Notes: a model not told the origin generated them from the letters alone. 64,000 nt of DNA from Lytechinus pictus (GCF_037042905.1 NC_087252.1:18245701-18309700), one strand, 5' to 3'; counted from the stretch's first letter, positions 1-12,396 are shown. Numbers and translations: made by a program.

Positions 1-285
1 TGCTTCTCAAAAACCCAAATAAAATTCCTCATTGATCTTTTTTGCCTGCCAGGACCAGTAACAAAAGTCTACCAAATTCTGCCTGTTTTTATTTGGTACT
101 ACTGATAATAATATACTTCCCTACATGTATCTTTTGCCAGGTGTCATTAACATAATCAAGGCCTAGCTCCTTGGTTGCTGGATATTCATTTTGCAATTAG
201 ACATTACACATGTGCCCACCCCAAAATTACCATACTGAATCAAGGTTTTACAATCCTTCTTTATGCATTTTAATTTGCATCACAG

Positions 286-409
286 ATAGATGGTGATTTC
301 AGAGCAGTTCATGGGGATGTGTCTGACAGATTAATCATGAAATGGACTCAAGAACTGGCAAAAAAACTACTGCAGTATGGAGAAAAGCAAAGTCCACAAG
401 TGCAAGCCG
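286..409 (+). CDS. internal coding exon, uncharacterised protein
   Basis: Open for 41 codons plus one base (IDGDFRAVHGDVSDRLIMKW..., ending QSPQVQA). It is preceded by catcacag and followed by gtacat. The frame carries into the exon at 1003. No domain is recognised. The residues are polar and mixed, unlike the low-complexity ORFs elsewhere in the window. Confidence 0.65.
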
Positions 410-420
410 GTACATATATT

Positions 421-874
421 CCCCGGGGGGAGGGGCACTCAATATGAAAGTGACGTACGAGTAAGATCACACATCTCGAACATAGGGGTCTTTCGGTGAT
501 GCGTTCAAATGAAAAATAGGGGGTCTTTGGGTGACAAATGAAAAATAGGGGGTCTTTGGGTGACAAGTAAAAAAATAGGGTGTCTTTCAGTGACAGTCTA
601 AAATCTGGGTTTTTCGGTGACACACCAAGCTAAACAATGGGCTCTTTTTTAGTGTGATTAAATGGCATTTTTCTGAAAATCAAAAATTTGGGAAATTTTT
701 GGGTCAGAGAGTGCAAAATTCATGGGTCTTTGGGTGACAGAAAAAAATTGGGTCATCAAATGGAAAAAACGGGGGTCTTTGGGTGACAGCAGTCCAAAAA
801 AGGGGGTCTTTTTGATCGCACATGGTGCGAACTTCAATATTGAGTGCCCCCACCACCACCACCCCCACCCGGGG
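421..874. mobile_element. MITE-like intronic element with inverted ends
   Basis: It lies in the intron between the exons at 286 and 1003. The left end CCCCGGGGGGAGGGGCACTC is mirrored at the right by gagtgcccccacc...cccggggg-type sequence, and AATAT follows or precedes each. Flanks are tatatt and tatttt. The inside holds at least six copies of a phrase like GGGTCTTTGGGTGACA separated by short A-rich spacers, so minus-strand translations repeat SPKDPLFF. These ORFs are by-products of the internal repeat. No transposase is present. Confidence 0.7.
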
Positions 875-1002
875 TATTTTCTGTAATATTTTGCCTTTCA
901 ATAATTTTGTATACTGTTGTAAAAAAGATGCGATTCAGTGTTAAAATATTTACCATGGAATTGCTCTATTTTAATTGAAGTTTGTTTTCCTTTCGGATAT
1001 AG

Positions 1003-1130
1003 ATGATCAAAGTGCACAGGATGCAGGTCTGACAGCACTGCCCTTGATACTGCCTACAGGAAAACTGTCAAACGCAAAGAAATCCAGGGCTACGGTGAAA
1101 GAAGCAATGGAGTCCATTGATTTTCAGCCG
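1003..1130 (+). CDS. internal coding exon, uncharacterised protein
   Basis: Two bases complete the Asp codon begun at 409, then 42 codons follow (DQSAQDAGLTALPLILPTGK..., ending ATVKEAMESIDFQP). Preceded by cggatatag and followed by a strong donor, gtaagt. The LPLILPTGK segment and the run into the next exon (SIDFQP-IGTNLP) look like one continuous protein. Confidence 0.7.
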
Positions 1131-2000
1131 GTAAGTATGGAGTAAATTTTAGTGCCTACTAAATGAAATGTTTGGGTATAGAGGTGGGATGCAGATGGGA
1201 TATATCCAATTGGAGGATGTTTTTGTATATCTTCTTGCACATAAAATGAAAGAAATGCCTCAAGTACTCCATTTGGTTGAAAGTGATATGTAAAGAATGG
1301 GACACGTTCATCAAGACAACAACAGTTTGGCTGATGTGATGCTCACACAGTTTGTATTGCATAGATCTGTTTTACTTAATTGTTATCATCGGAGATGCCA
1401 GACTTCAGGAAATTTTTTTCAGCATCTCCAGTACAATTAACAAGATTAAAAATTCATATTTTCAAGAAATTTTATTAGCGTTTCAGGAAAATGTGACCAA
1501 AGTCACTGGCATCTCTGTATCATTTTGATTATGGTTCGATTAACTGCAGAATTTGCATGCTTGTCGCACTACAACATTTGTAGCACATCCCACATGCAGC
1601 CCAAACTTTCCATGTTTGCTAATTGAAGTTCAGCTGACAGGTCCCTAATAGAACTCGACTCTCACTCTACACCTAGATCTGTGATAGATCTTTAGAACTG
1701 TGATATAAAGAAAGGTTAAGTTTATATGACAACTTCTATCATGATCATGGTCAAGTTACAGTAGTTACCCTCACTATATAGATTTGACAGACTGACCCAT
1801 GATGTCAAACGCCAGGCAGTATAGTCAAATATTGTTCCTCGACCAGCAAAGTGTGTGCACACAATGTACATCAGGACCATGCTAAAGCTATATCTATCTA
1901 CAACCCACTTACCAGTAAGAATTAAGTACGCAGACAGAAAATATCTAGATTTATTTTTTAAATGTAAATTAATCAGTAGATTTATTTTCTCTTTTTACAG

Positions 2001-2315
2001 ATAGGGACAAACCTCCCTTAATACTTGGATGGACTCATGTCAAAGAGGCGGCAACCATTTGTCCTGGCCCTTGGCCCACAGAAAGCGCCAGCACAATATT
2101 TTGCTGTGGTTGAGGGCCGTGCCCTTAAGCAAGACAGCCTTCTGAAGGCTGTTGATGTGTGTTTCAAGTTGTTTTATGTACTTGACCTGGAGTATCCATC
2201 TGCGTGCTATACTACATGGGAGTTTATTCAAAAAGTTCTGTACCAGGTAAATGCCAAAGACAGGAACACCTCCTCCTGTGTGAGGTCATTAAGGACATAT
2301 GTCCTTCATACTTAA
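2001..2315 (+). CDS. terminal coding exon with in-frame TAA at 2019-2021
   Basis: A pyrimidine tract and tttttacag precede it. In the phase set by the previous exon it reads six codons, TAA, then 97 open codons to the end. The 3' part ends VLYQVNAKDRNTSSCVRSLRTYVLHT-like sequence before the stop. The gtaaat at about 2247 could be a donor, but the reading frame continues through it in a family-like manner, so I treat the exon as terminal. Confidence 0.6.
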
Positions 2316-3470
2316 TTTTCAACCATTTAATGGTCAATGTCAGTTCAGCAGAACTCAAAATTCTAATTTGGATATGTCTGTATGCCATGTATGAAATTCA
2401 ATACTAAAATGGATTTTACAAGTTCAGGTATCGAGGTACGTCAATTCCTCAAGGCAGCAGCTCCACGTGCGTACTTAAGCAGCATCTTCAATTGCTTGCG
2501 TGTGTACGCATGCGCCTTTAGGGTTCCTTTGTGACATCAGATAAATGCGTATCAATTTCACTGCCTATCCTTTTCAAATCTATTTTAGTCATTCGTATAC
2601 AGGGGGGTACAAAGGGTATCCAAATTCCAATACCACATTTTGATTTTAAATTTTGCAAGCAACAAAACAAACAAAATTGCAAAGTGGCAAGTATGCCAAC
2701 ATTTTCATTTTGTCTGCTAAATACCTCTGCGTTTTAAATTGTATCTCTGCAAATTAATGCTAGTGGCTTTAGAAGATGGGTTTGTGACAAAAAGCTCAAA
2801 CTTGTCATTTTTGTGGCAAATTATGGTTTTTCGATCAGTTAAATTTATAGACTAGGTTTAAGCCAAAATGTTTGCACAGATAACATTTAATGTACATAAG
2901 TTAATATATAGCAGACACATTAAGCAAGTTTTGACATAATTACCACTGTGTGATATTGTTTTCTTGACATTAATATTCTGGTAGCAGAATTCAAAGACCT
3001 TAGCCCTCATTCATTATACTATGCCATTTATTATACTATGCCATAACCAAGGCGCATATCCAAATTGTGATTCGTATTTTGAGTTCCGCGAGTTGATGTT
3101 ATTTATACCACTGGATGTACTGAACTACATAGGCCCTTCAAACTAGAATTTAATGAAAATGAAAATAATATGCTGAACTGCATACTTATCAATGTTTAGC
3201 TTGGGATCATTGTACTAACCTTGGTGTGATTGTGAGAGGAGAGGGTGGCCACTCATGTGTATACTTTCAAAAATGACCCCAAGCTAGGATTCACCAAAAG
3301 TGGTCAAATTTACCCCAAACAAGGATTTTAATTGACAAAAAACACCCCAAACAAGGGGTAAAATACCATGTGATCACAAGGTGTGATTGCGCCAGTGAAA
3401 TGACTAGAATCTATGAATAAGTGATGTAATGTGTGGTAATTGAGTTGTATTGCCTTTTTACAATTGAAGT
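2316..3470. other. downstream intergenic DNA, nothing recognised
   Basis: AT-rich single-copy-looking DNA after the terminal exon. It has a short patch of CCCCAAAC-type repeats near 3275-3360 and no supported gene. No clear AATAAA close to the stop codon was seen. Confidence 0.5.
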
Positions 3471-3474
3471 GTTA

Positions 3475-3690
3475 CAAATAGCAAGTTTTACTTTTACTGA
3501 TGGAATTATAATACACGGCAAGTTTAAATTTAACTGATATTACTGCAAATAGCAAGTTTGAATTTAACTGATACATTATTAGAATTTGATTAATTTCAAC
3601 TTTGAATTTAACTGATAGAATGACAACTATTAACTGATTAAAAAAAATGATGTAACTGATAGAATTGTAAATTATAGCAAGTTTCAGTTT
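3475..3690. repeat. diverged short tandem repeat (AGCAAGTTT...AACTGATA)
   Basis: At least five imperfect units built on ATAGCAAGTTTGAATTTAA followed by CTGATA, with unit length varying around 30-65 bp. The 86-residue minus-strand ORF here only reflects the repeat. Confidence 0.65.
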
Positions 3691-4293
3691 AAGAATTGGT
3701 GTGACCCTTGGTACATTGCTGTTTGCTGACAAAGCATTTTTCAGATGTTGGACTTGCAGCTACTGCTCCCGAGTTGCAATAGAGTTACATAGAATGTGTA
3801 GAAGTATTTCTTTGAAATAGTTACAAATATAATTTTATAGAGGGAATTTTCCAAAAGGTCCTTCCTGTTCAAAAACCCAATGTAAATACATTAATATGAC
3901 TTTAAAATGGTACAATACATGTGTAAAACCCAATGAAATGAGCCCGATACATAGTGTTTATGGATCGATCAGCAATACAGCTTGATTGGTGGCGAACACA
4001 AGTGAAGAAATTCATGTTTTAATTCGTACTTTTTCGATATGAACTGAAATTGAATTTGTTTTAAATTAATTAAGCAAATTTACTTCCATGTTATCCTGTA
4101 ACTTATTCAGTATTAATGTACATCAGTGTAAAAAAATTGGGTAAACAGGAATGCAGATGATATGCAGCTTTTCTTGGGGACAATTCATGTAATAACATCT
4201 AGGTGTCAGATGTGGTGTATCATATGCGTGTGTAAATGCCATCACTCCATGTGAATCTGATGCAGACACTTTGTAGATGGCATACAGATCTTC

Positions 4294-4460
4294 AATAGAG
4301 AAGATTCATCTTGACAAAACCAATATCAATTACTGACCTGACAGTTTCGGCCATCCTGGTCGAAAGCCATCTTCTCTAGAGGGCGTTCCGACGAGAATTG
4401 GATCATAACTGTCAGGTCAGTAATTGATAATTGGTTTTGTCAAGATGAATCTTCTCTATT
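4294..4460. mobile_element. foldback element, ~53-bp arms
   Basis: The left arm AATAGAGAAGATTCATCTTG... to CTGACAGTT is repeated inverted at the right end with only a one-base indel. A loop of about 60 bp (cggccatcctgg...) separates the arms. No coding capacity. An obvious target duplication is not seen. Confidence 0.8.
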
Positions 4461-4794
4461 TATGATGTCAATGCAGTCAAACCAGATGAATTTATTCAAG
4501 AAAAAAGCATACAGATCAGATATTTGGCCTACTACCACATCATTGATCAATCAAGGTCAACTATTTGAAAAGCAAATTATAAAATCTGTAATGTCTTAAT
4601 AATGTTAGAAAATGCTTCAGTGCTTTTCAATTTGACAGTGTACTTTTTAGGATCAAATTTTAAATGTTACCACTCTTGTATTGCTATTTAGTGTTTTGGA
4701 AGCATCTAATATGTTCTTTATAAATAAATTATTTGTTTATGCACAATAATCTTTTAATTTTTGTGTCTAATTAATGTGTTAAGCTTACAAGTAG

Positions 4795-5121
4795 TCGGAT
4801 ACAACTAACCACTGAAGTCAAAATCTGACTACATTGAAGTTGAAATTGACTACATTGAAGTGAAAGGATGGAGGAATGAAATGACCCTACTGTCTATTGC
4901 ATTTGACCCCTTTTAATTTAAATGTAGTCAAATTTTGACCTTTTTGTAGTAATTTTTTACTTCATTTGGGTCATTTGTTGACTACCATTGTAGTCAAAAT
5001 CATTTGACTACATCTAGTGGGTCATAAATGACCCCAATGGGTTCGGTGTATAGTTGACCCTGAGAATGGGGTCAAAAATGACTGTTATAGGGTCATTTTT
5101 GACTACCTATTTTTAAGTGTG
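4795..5121. repeat. repeat built from TAGTCAAA and TGACCCC motifs
   Basis: Many interspersed direct and inverted copies of TAGTCAAA/TTTGACTA and GGGTCA/TGACCC occur in about 320 bp, ending tttttaagtgtgta. It looks like an internally palindromic MITE, but the left end is unclear. Confidence 0.4.
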
Positions 5122-5230
5122 TATTTCCATTTATCATATGTTTTTTCGTAGTACATGTCGGCCTATAGGTCATGTGTTAACATAGATATTGACATTATTT
5201 TATCGGAACGTATTAAATAAACAATATTAA

Positions 5231-5522
5231 CTGTAAAAAAAAAACTGTTTTTATTAGGCAAATTGCATTTAAGGCCGTCACTCTAAACAGCATATTTTAA
5301 ACTTATAAACAATTGTTAAAACTTTTTAAAGAACTTCTTTAAAGATTTGTTCAATCTTCATAGACAACTTGTTTCAATGTTTACATAACCTGTCTAAAGG
5401 TTCAAACAACTTCTTGTTTAAATTTAAAAGTTTAAAGTTTAAACAGCCTGTTTAAATAATTTTAATCAATGAGTGATGGGCTTAAATAACGTGCTTAAAT
5501 TTCAAATAGCGGTTTTTTTTTT
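5231..5522. mobile_element. degenerate MITE rich in GTTTAAAC
   Basis: Begins ctgtaaaaaa, ends gcggttttttttt. It contains gccgtcactctaaacag near the left end and the mirror gagtgatgggcttaa near the right end, with many GTTTAAA motifs between. It is an older relative of the element at 7895-8111. Confidence 0.55.
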
Positions 5523-7245
5523 CAAGTTTACAAGCGATTATACTACAATGTTCCCTTTTATCTTACACAATACAAAGGGGGTGGGCGCCCCGTGATTCTG
5601 AAATTTAAATATTCTGAGCTTTAATTTTTGATTCTGAGCTTTAAATTGTAATAACAGGACGCGTGGTTGTGTGGTGATTATCAAAACGGAACAGTATGTT
5701 CTGCTCACGACAGTGATCAGGTGATTACAATGATGTTTATTTTGTAATGATCAGACTTCTTCGGATGATCGTATGCCTCATTAAAACATTATAATGAGGT
5801 TAAAACATCGTATAGGTTAAGGGAGAGAGAGAGGAAGGGGGAGAAGATGAGTTGAGGGGACGTGGGAGGAGATAGACTTGATTTGGATAGAGATATAAGA
5901 TGAGGTAAAAGGGAAATCTAATATGTTCAATAAAACTTGACGCTAAAAAGTAAAGATATGGGTTAAGTAGAATGTACAAGAAGAACATAATTATGGAGGG
6001 GACAGAGAGTGAGAAATCGACAAAGGAAAGAGGGGGGACAGGGGAGGCGTGGTCATTCAATGAATAAAACAGAATGGGGCACAGAATATAAATCATCGCG
6101 GAGGAGCGACGCGAGCGAGCAAAACGAAATAGTTTTATCAAAGTGATAATTGTGTTTTTGACAGAAATTTTTTTTTTTCAGGTTTTAGACATCCTAATCT
6201 TTACGCTACGGGGTGCAGATAATAAAGGGAGGAATTGAGGAGGGGTTAAAATCAATTTTAACCAAAGAATTGGTCAACAGTGTGCAAGATCTGATACTGA
6301 TGGAGATCTGGTGAAAAGGGTGGTGGGAAGGCTGGGGTGTCATGAAAGCCCCCCCCCCCCTTCCTAGACAGTGTCTGATCATAATGATGTGGTAAAAGAT
6401 ATCGCGTGTCAAACCACCAACCACTGTGATGAGAATGGCATCATTACGACATGTTATCACGAAGCATGTCAATCAATGCTTTCTTTTGTATTCACACCAT
6501 AGCATGTGGAAGGCACGATCTTGTTTCATCTCTTCTGAACGTGTCGGGTTAACGGTGAACGATTATGTCTGAGAATGTTATTTCCAAGCACAGTGATGAG
6601 CTACTCATGATTTCTACATCCGACAACCAGTGGCGTATACATATAGATGGGGGGCGGGACTTGGGGCGCTAGCTGGACCCCAAAAATATTCCCAATCCGA
6701 GATAAAAAAAAAAAAAAAAAAAAAGGAAAACAGGAGAAAAGGAAACGAAAGGAAATGAACAGTGTAAAGCATGACAAGATTATCTTTATATTATGAAAAT
6801 CTATCATGAAATTGGATCATTCTTTACAAAAAGTCAAACTTTTAGCTCGCCCGCTCGCTTCGTTCTCTAGCGACTCAGGCCACCGAAATTTTGCCTCATC
6901 CGCCATGTTTTGGCTTATTAAGTCACTGATGACAACAAATAACATTTCCATATATTCATGTGGAGCTTTAATACCAAGAAATAAGCACAAATGTATTCGG
7001 GTCATTCCAACTGCTAAACCTGTTTACGTGATGTCACTGTCATACATTGCTAATGAAAGTGACTGTATAATGTCAGTTAAATAAATAATTGTGACATTAG
7101 GACACAGATGCTATCCTGAAAAAAATAAATTGGTCTCGGATTCCAAAGGATGAATGGACCCCTGTCATGACCTGTAATAGGCTACGGTCACATCAGCGAA
7201 ACCTATTCCTAACCGACCGATATGGCATGCCATTGGACATAACGT
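5523..7245. other. intergenic DNA with purine-rich and G/C-tract repeats
   Basis: No gene supported. It holds a purine-rich stretch near 5815-6060, a G-rich repeat starting gtggcgtatacata near 6632 with a 20-base A-run, and a phrase (tcgcccgctcgcttcgttctc, near 6846) also seen in dispersed repeats at 11.6 kb. Confidence 0.45.
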
Positions 7246-7471
7246 ACACAGTAAAAACGCTGTTTAAGATTTTATACAACGCTGTTTACTATATGAACCT
7301 TAGCTTACAGTGTTTGTTTAACCGTTTAAACAATCATGTTTAATTTATTGAGGATTAGATATTGAAAATTTGTTGCTTATTTAAAGATTTAAACACTTGT
7401 TTAAACTGTTTAAACAATTACTGTAAGGTTCATATAGTAAACAGCGTTGTAAAATTGTTTTTTTACTGTGT
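7246..7471. mobile_element. TA-flanked palindromic MITE (family 1, copy 1)
   Basis: Ends ACACAGTAAAAA and TTTTTACTGTGT. Long imperfect arms share ACAACGCTGTTTACTATATG and AACCTTA. The centre is rich in GTTTAAAC. The same element recurs at 21772-21998. The TA flanks and short ends fit Tc1/mariner-type non-autonomous elements (inference). Confidence 0.8.
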
Positions 7472-7505
7472 GATAGATTTGGTCGATCGGGCTGGAGTTG
7501 GATGT

Positions 7506-7726
7506 ACACTGCAAAAACCCCGGTGTTAATTCAACACCAGCCTGGTATCTATATCGGTCCACACGACCAGTTTGGCGTTAGGGCTAACACCAATTTGGCA
7601 TTTCAGCCGCACCAATTAGTGTTAAACCAGTATCGGTTTGATTCTTAACCGGTGTTGTTTCAACACCTCTCTGGTGTGGAATGATACCAGGCTGGTGTTA
7701 AATCAACACCGGCGTATTTGCAGTGT
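7506..7726. mobile_element. TA-flanked MITE rich in GGTGTTAA
   Basis: Ends ACACTGCAAAAACCCCGG and the mirror at the right (CCGGCGTATTTGCAGTGT). Sub-terminal arms share GGTGTTAATTCAACACCAG and GGTATC. A TA lies on each side. Numerous short GGTGTT/AACACC palindromes are inside. Confidence 0.8.
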
Positions 7727-7894
7727 AGCGGTGTGACTTGGTATAAAAGTACGTTCACACGAGTCTTTAATATCATCTCGAATCATCATGCCCTGTTTCC
7801 TAAAGACCTGTTATATATAATAACAAAGTCGGTATTTCTATAACTAATCAGCCAATCAATTCGAATGATTTTAGGAGCTTTTAGCTGTCATTGT

Positions 7895-8111
7895 ACACTG
7901 TAAAAACGATGTTTAAAATTTCATGCAGGTTGTTTAGGCCCGTTACTCTAACAGCAATTGTTTAAAGTTTGAAACAAGTTGTTCATTTTTTCTAACAAGA
8001 TGTTGAAAACTTTTAAACAATTTCAAAAAAGTGTAAACAATTGTGTAAAAGTTTAAACAACTTGCTGTTAGAGTGACGGGCTTAAACAGCGTGATATCTT
8101 TTTTTACTTTG
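7895..8111. mobile_element. MITE with GTTTAAAC core (family 2)
   Basis: Starts ACACTGTAAAAACGATG, ends in a T-run and actttgta. Inverted sub-terminal arms are GCCCGTTACTCTAACAGCAA and its near-mirror. The interior repeats GTTTAAAC and AACAA(T/C)TT. Confidence 0.75.
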
Positions 8112-9655
8112 TAAATTTGTTACTATATCAAGTTGGATGAAATATGCCCTGCAGGGACCATAACACGATCGAAGCTGAGCGATTTGATCGCTAGATAGTA
8201 CGGATGACTTTTACAATTAGTGTATAATCAGTCGATAATCTTTGTGTTTAACAAAAAAAAAAATTTCATAAACTTGTCATCTCGTTTTGGAGGGGCTCTA
8301 CATCTTGAGATCAAGTCCAATTTAATATAAAGTATAGAAGAAAAAAAAGAGCAAACAAACAAACAACAAAACAGTCGTTTTATCAAAATCGATATACTTG
8401 TGACATTACAAGACAGATGGTATAACCTGAAAATAACTTGCCGTCAGATGCCAAGGGACTTATACATTTGATCAGAGTCTGTTATTAGTCTAAAGTGCGT
8501 CCACACGAATTTGAATTTTGAAGTAATGATTCTATTTCACTTCATTTTATCCAAAAATATTTTCATTAACAGAATCAAAGGATAAGAAAAAAATGTAATC
8601 ATTTCATAGATGCCCATATACAGAATATCTCACTTGTGATTAAAATATATTGCATCACGAGGAGCCACACCATTTTTTATAATAGGACTATTGCGTCAAA
8701 ATGACTTGGATGGTGACGTCTACAACTCTCCATTTCTTTTGTATAATAATGTCATATTAAAAGACAATTATTTTGTATTTTCTGCTAAGAGAATATATAT
8801 AATACTGGTTTGCTCTCATTAAATTCACAAAGAAAGAAACTAAGGAAGAAAGAATTCAGTTTATAATGAAATAAGGATATTTAAATGATTTTCCCCGAAT
8901 GCTACGACCAAAATTTGCAGTAGGGCCTATAACCAGGGGGCAACGTCATGATGTTTTAATAGGGAGCAGGTTAACATAAATATAGCGTATTTCTTCCAGT
9001 TTTTTAATACCCATTTTGTCTTCCTTTTGGCTTCCTTCCCTCCCCCCCCCCCTCTCATATCTCTTTATTTTTTTCCCTTTTTAAAAGGACCAACTTGAAA
9101 AATCGCAGGGATGACCGCCCCATGGCCCCTCTTACACGATCCCAAATTACAACGTGTAATCTTACTGTACAATATAAGTCGTCAATGACCGAAATTAATT
9201 GGTCTGACCACTATATCCTTGATCTAAAGCTGTATGTCACAACAGCCCAATCACAATTGAATAGGCCATTGTGTTGCTATGATTTTTACTCTTATCAATA
9301 TAAAAGTGATTGGGAAATAAAAACACGTTTGGAAAGGGCTAAAGGGCTTTTAGAGTTTTGACTGAAACGAAAGCTACGAACACAAATAGTTCAAGATTAA
9401 GTCAGTTGGCATGGTCGCGAATCCCCCCCCCCCCCGGGGTAAATTGAGATCTAAGACAAATTATGCGAGGGGAAGTTCAATGCCGCGGTCGAGCTTATAA
9501 TAACGTAAAGATGGTAATAAAGAAATCCCTTGTATGACTATAGAGCTGCATGCTTTAGAATACCGTACAGCGTACGCTGGAGATATATAGGGGATGCCGG
9601 GGTGCATGAGAGAGAGAGGGGGAAAAAAAGAGAGTCGGGGAGAAAGCAAGGGGGT
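8112..9655. other. intergenic DNA, no supported gene
   Basis: AT-rich sequence with short poly-C tracts near 9040 and 9423. The 88-residue plus-strand ORF at 9095 has no splice context or recognisable motif and is not called. Confidence 0.4.
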
Positions 9656-9659
9656 AGGG

Positions 9660-10290
9660 CATTAGCGTACATACGGGGGTGCAGAGGGGGCGGACTGCCC
9701 CCTGACGAGTCACAACCCATGCAAGGGACGTATCCCTGCCCCCGTGACGAGTTACAACTGATCCCTGACGTGCCAGAAGTGGCTCCTTTGAGAACTTGAT
9801 GACCTTTTTTCTTTTTTTTTTGCTTGTCCAATTTTTTGGCGGACGAATTCCCCCCCCCCCCCACTAGCGTACCTACGGAGGGGGGGGGGCAGAGGGGGCA
9901 CTCTGCCCCCCCCCCTGACGAGCCACAACCCATACAAAAGACATATACCTGCCCCCCCTGACGAGATTAAAAGACCTTTTTTGCCCCCCCCCTGACGAAC
10001 TTGAAGACCTTTAATGCCCCCCCTGAAGAGCCTGAAGCCTTTCTTTTTTTTTTTTTTTTTTTTTTGCTTGTCAAATAATTTTCTGGTACGAGAACCTAAA
10101 TTTTTTTTATTGAAGACCTTTCTTTTTTTTTTTCTTTTTTTGCTTGTTAAATTATTTTCTGGTACGAAAACCTAAATTTTTTTATTGAAGACCTTTTTTT
10201 TTTTTTTTTTTTTTTTTTTGCTTGTCAAATTTTTTGGCGACCGATTTTGCCCCCCCTGTGGAAAATCTTAGGTACGCCACTGCCCCCCCC
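9660..10290. repeat. nested G/C-tract repeats (GCGTACnTACGG / TGACGAG units)
   Basis: Two heads reading tagcgtac(a/c)tacgg followed by G-runs and gcagaggggg lie at about 9663 and 9865. An inverted tail (taggtacgccactgcccc) lies at 10269. Between them, CCCCTGACGAG and TTTTGCTTGTCAAAT repeat with long T, C and G runs. It looks like several insertions of one poly-G-flanked repeat family into each other. Confidence 0.6.
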
Positions 10291-11499
10291 CCCTTGGGGT
10301 AGGGAGAAGTTGGAAAGGCGAGGTAGAGACAGGTTACAAGGGGGATTCTGGTACCCACATCATGCACATGGAACCGATTAAGACCTAAATATATGTTGAT
10401 ATGTCGGAAATCTCAGGCAACCTTTTATAGGACGTCAAGAAGAACCCCCGAGAAGAACGATACATTGTAGCCAGATTTTGCTTCAACTGATCGGAAGTAG
10501 AAATCGGTTTAATTTCATTATTTTACGGGGGGGTTATGTCTCGCGCGGGGGTGTATGCCGACATTCGTGGGCGTATCTTTACGACTTCCATGTTATTTAG
10601 GATTTCCAGAGTTTGATGCAGGCAATTGTTATCACCACTGAAAACTGCGATAAACATATTTTCATATTAAAATTTAAAACGGCATATAACCATGGTAACG
10701 CGAATGGATTAGGTCTTTGACATCCGAACTGAAACCAATTTCCTGTCAATCACGGATGTATTGTTTATCATCCAATGTTATCATGTTGTCAGAAACAACA
10801 TGATAGTCTTCATCCAATACCAGTGAGTTTAATCACTTTCAACAGACTTTTAAAATGCATATTTGGGATATTTCATCAGTAAATGTAATTTGAAAAAAAG
10901 GCTATTCTGTTATATGTATTCTATTCTTAGAAAAATTGTAATCTTATATTTTGTGAGTGTTCTCTCCTTAGCGGCCAACACCTATGAAAAAAGTTCTATC
11001 ATTTTTGTATCATCTTCAAAATATGTCCCCTCGAGCAGACAGTCAGAATTAATCTAAGACTAGCCCGTGTAGACAGAAATGTTCGCTGACCCCGGCTCAA
11101 CAAGGGAGGGTATCTCCTTACGACATAGGATCAGCATGGTATGTATTGGACGCGAATGAGCCCAGCTAAATACCAGAGATGCCTCGCCGGGTCCCCCAAG
11201 ACTTAAAGACACGTATCAATCATTGAGGACACATTCGAAATAATTATGAGTCATGAGAAATGAACGGATCGGAGGCAAATCTCGAGAGTGATTGTGGATT
11301 TGCGGTTACGCAAAGTTTGACGCATCACGTGATGCCAATAGGTGACACAGTCATCACTCACTGACGCATTGGATGCCACTACTGGCATACAGATGTAGGG
11401 GCGGGGGGGGGGGGCGGGCTAGGGGAAGTTGCACCCTTCAAAATTCCTAGACCGATGAAAAAAGAAAAGGAGGAAGCGAAGGAAATGAAATGAAAGGGG
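10291..11499. other. intergenic DNA, nothing firmly recognised
   Basis: Mixed composition. A G-tract repeat remnant lies near 11398. The ORF at 10863 (64 residues, hydrophobic N-terminus) has no family resemblance that I can see. Confidence 0.4.
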
Positions 11500-11830
11500 A
11501 AAAGGTTAATTTCAAACCTTTTTCAGAATAATTATGTTAAAATCCGTTACAAAATCAGATTTTCATTTGAAAAAAAGTCAATTATTTTATTGTTCGCTTC
11601 ACTCGCTTACGATTTTTTGAAATATTTCCCGTAAAGCTAAGACTAACCTTCAAACTTTCTACCTTTTTAAGCAATCTAATTATGTAAAGAAATCCGTTAC
11701 AAAATCAGATTTTCATTTGAAGAAAGGTCAATTATTTGCGTGCTCGTTTCACTCGCTCAAGACTATTTGAAATATTTTCCCGAGCAGTAAGAATACCCTT
11801 CAACATTTTTTATCCTGTTTATGCAACATG
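11500..11830. repeat. two-copy ~149-bp tandem repeat
   Basis: The phrase ACAAAATCAGATTTTCATTT recurs at about 11551 and 11699, each followed by GAA-rich sequence, tcaattattt, and a TTCACTCGCT motif. The two units are diverged. A relative of the same repeat is visible near 25217. Confidence 0.6.
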
Positions 11831-12085
11831 ACACCACTTAGAGGGTGATGTACGTCATGAAATACAGAAACCATAGGAAATACTGTCATTTCATTTTTCC
11901 GATATCATTTCTACGGTTACTTACCACGCTTATAATATTCATTAATTATATTCACGCGACTATACGATGATTAAATTACCTATATTTCAAAATCTTCAAA
12001 TCTTTTAAAGGTTTTCATATCGAAATCTTGTTTCATGTACATTAACCTTCATTATACTCAAATTAAGTGTTTTACGAAACACAGA

Positions 12086-12396
12086 GGCCCGTATTCTGAT
12101 AGCAGGTTTAACTTAAACTCAGGTTTAAAGTTGTGGTTTAAGTATGGATAGCCAATTGTTACACTAATCACTAACAGTAGATATATCATACTCCAGCTCA
12201 TTTGGCTCTCAAATCATTCATAATTGTCTAGGAAGTATAAATTGATGATTGTCTCCACCATCGATGAATCAGGAAAAAGAACAGTAAACATAAGAAACAT
12301 TCAACTTAATAAAAATGTTGATACTTTTGGCTTCCCATACTTAAACCACAACTTTAAACCTGAGTTTAAGTTAAACCTGCTATCAGAATACGGGCC
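12086..12396. mobile_element. foldback element with ~60-bp arms
   Basis: The left arm GGCCCGTATTCTGATAGCAG, continuing GTTTAACTTAAACTCAGG and TTTAAAGTTGTGGTTTAAG, is mirrored almost perfectly at the right end (to 12396). The inside is AT-rich and unrelated. The 72-residue ORF at 12224 lies across the right arm and is a by-product. Confidence 0.85.

Larger units (their letters stand above)
286..2315 (+). pseudogene. 3' end of a multi-exon protein-coding locus with an in-frame stop
   Basis: Three exons join without a phase conflict: 286-409, 1003-1130 and 2001-2315. Each internal border is canonical (ag before, gt after). The first exon ends with one base of a codon, the second starts with the other two, and the second ends in phase 0. 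The last exon then reads IGTNLP, a TAA at 2019-2021, and YLDGLMSKRRQPFVLALG..., to a natural TAA at 2313-2315. The C-terminal stretch (PFVLALG, FAVVEGRAL, LLKAVDVCFKLFYVLDLEYP, WEFIQKVLY) resembles, from memory, a recurrent C-terminal domain of lineage-expanded uncharacterised animal proteins; I cannot name the family or its function. The 5' part lies outside the window. The internal stop suggests a decaying copy, a sequencing error, or use of a weaker in-frame acceptor after 2045 (aaag/AGG). Codon usage and open frame across all three exons support real coding ancestry. Confidence 0.7.

Noticed and set aside
348..901. Minus-strand ORFs with repeated SPKDPLFF
   Set aside because: They lie inside the intronic MITE and mirror its internal GGGTCTTTGGGTGACA repeats.
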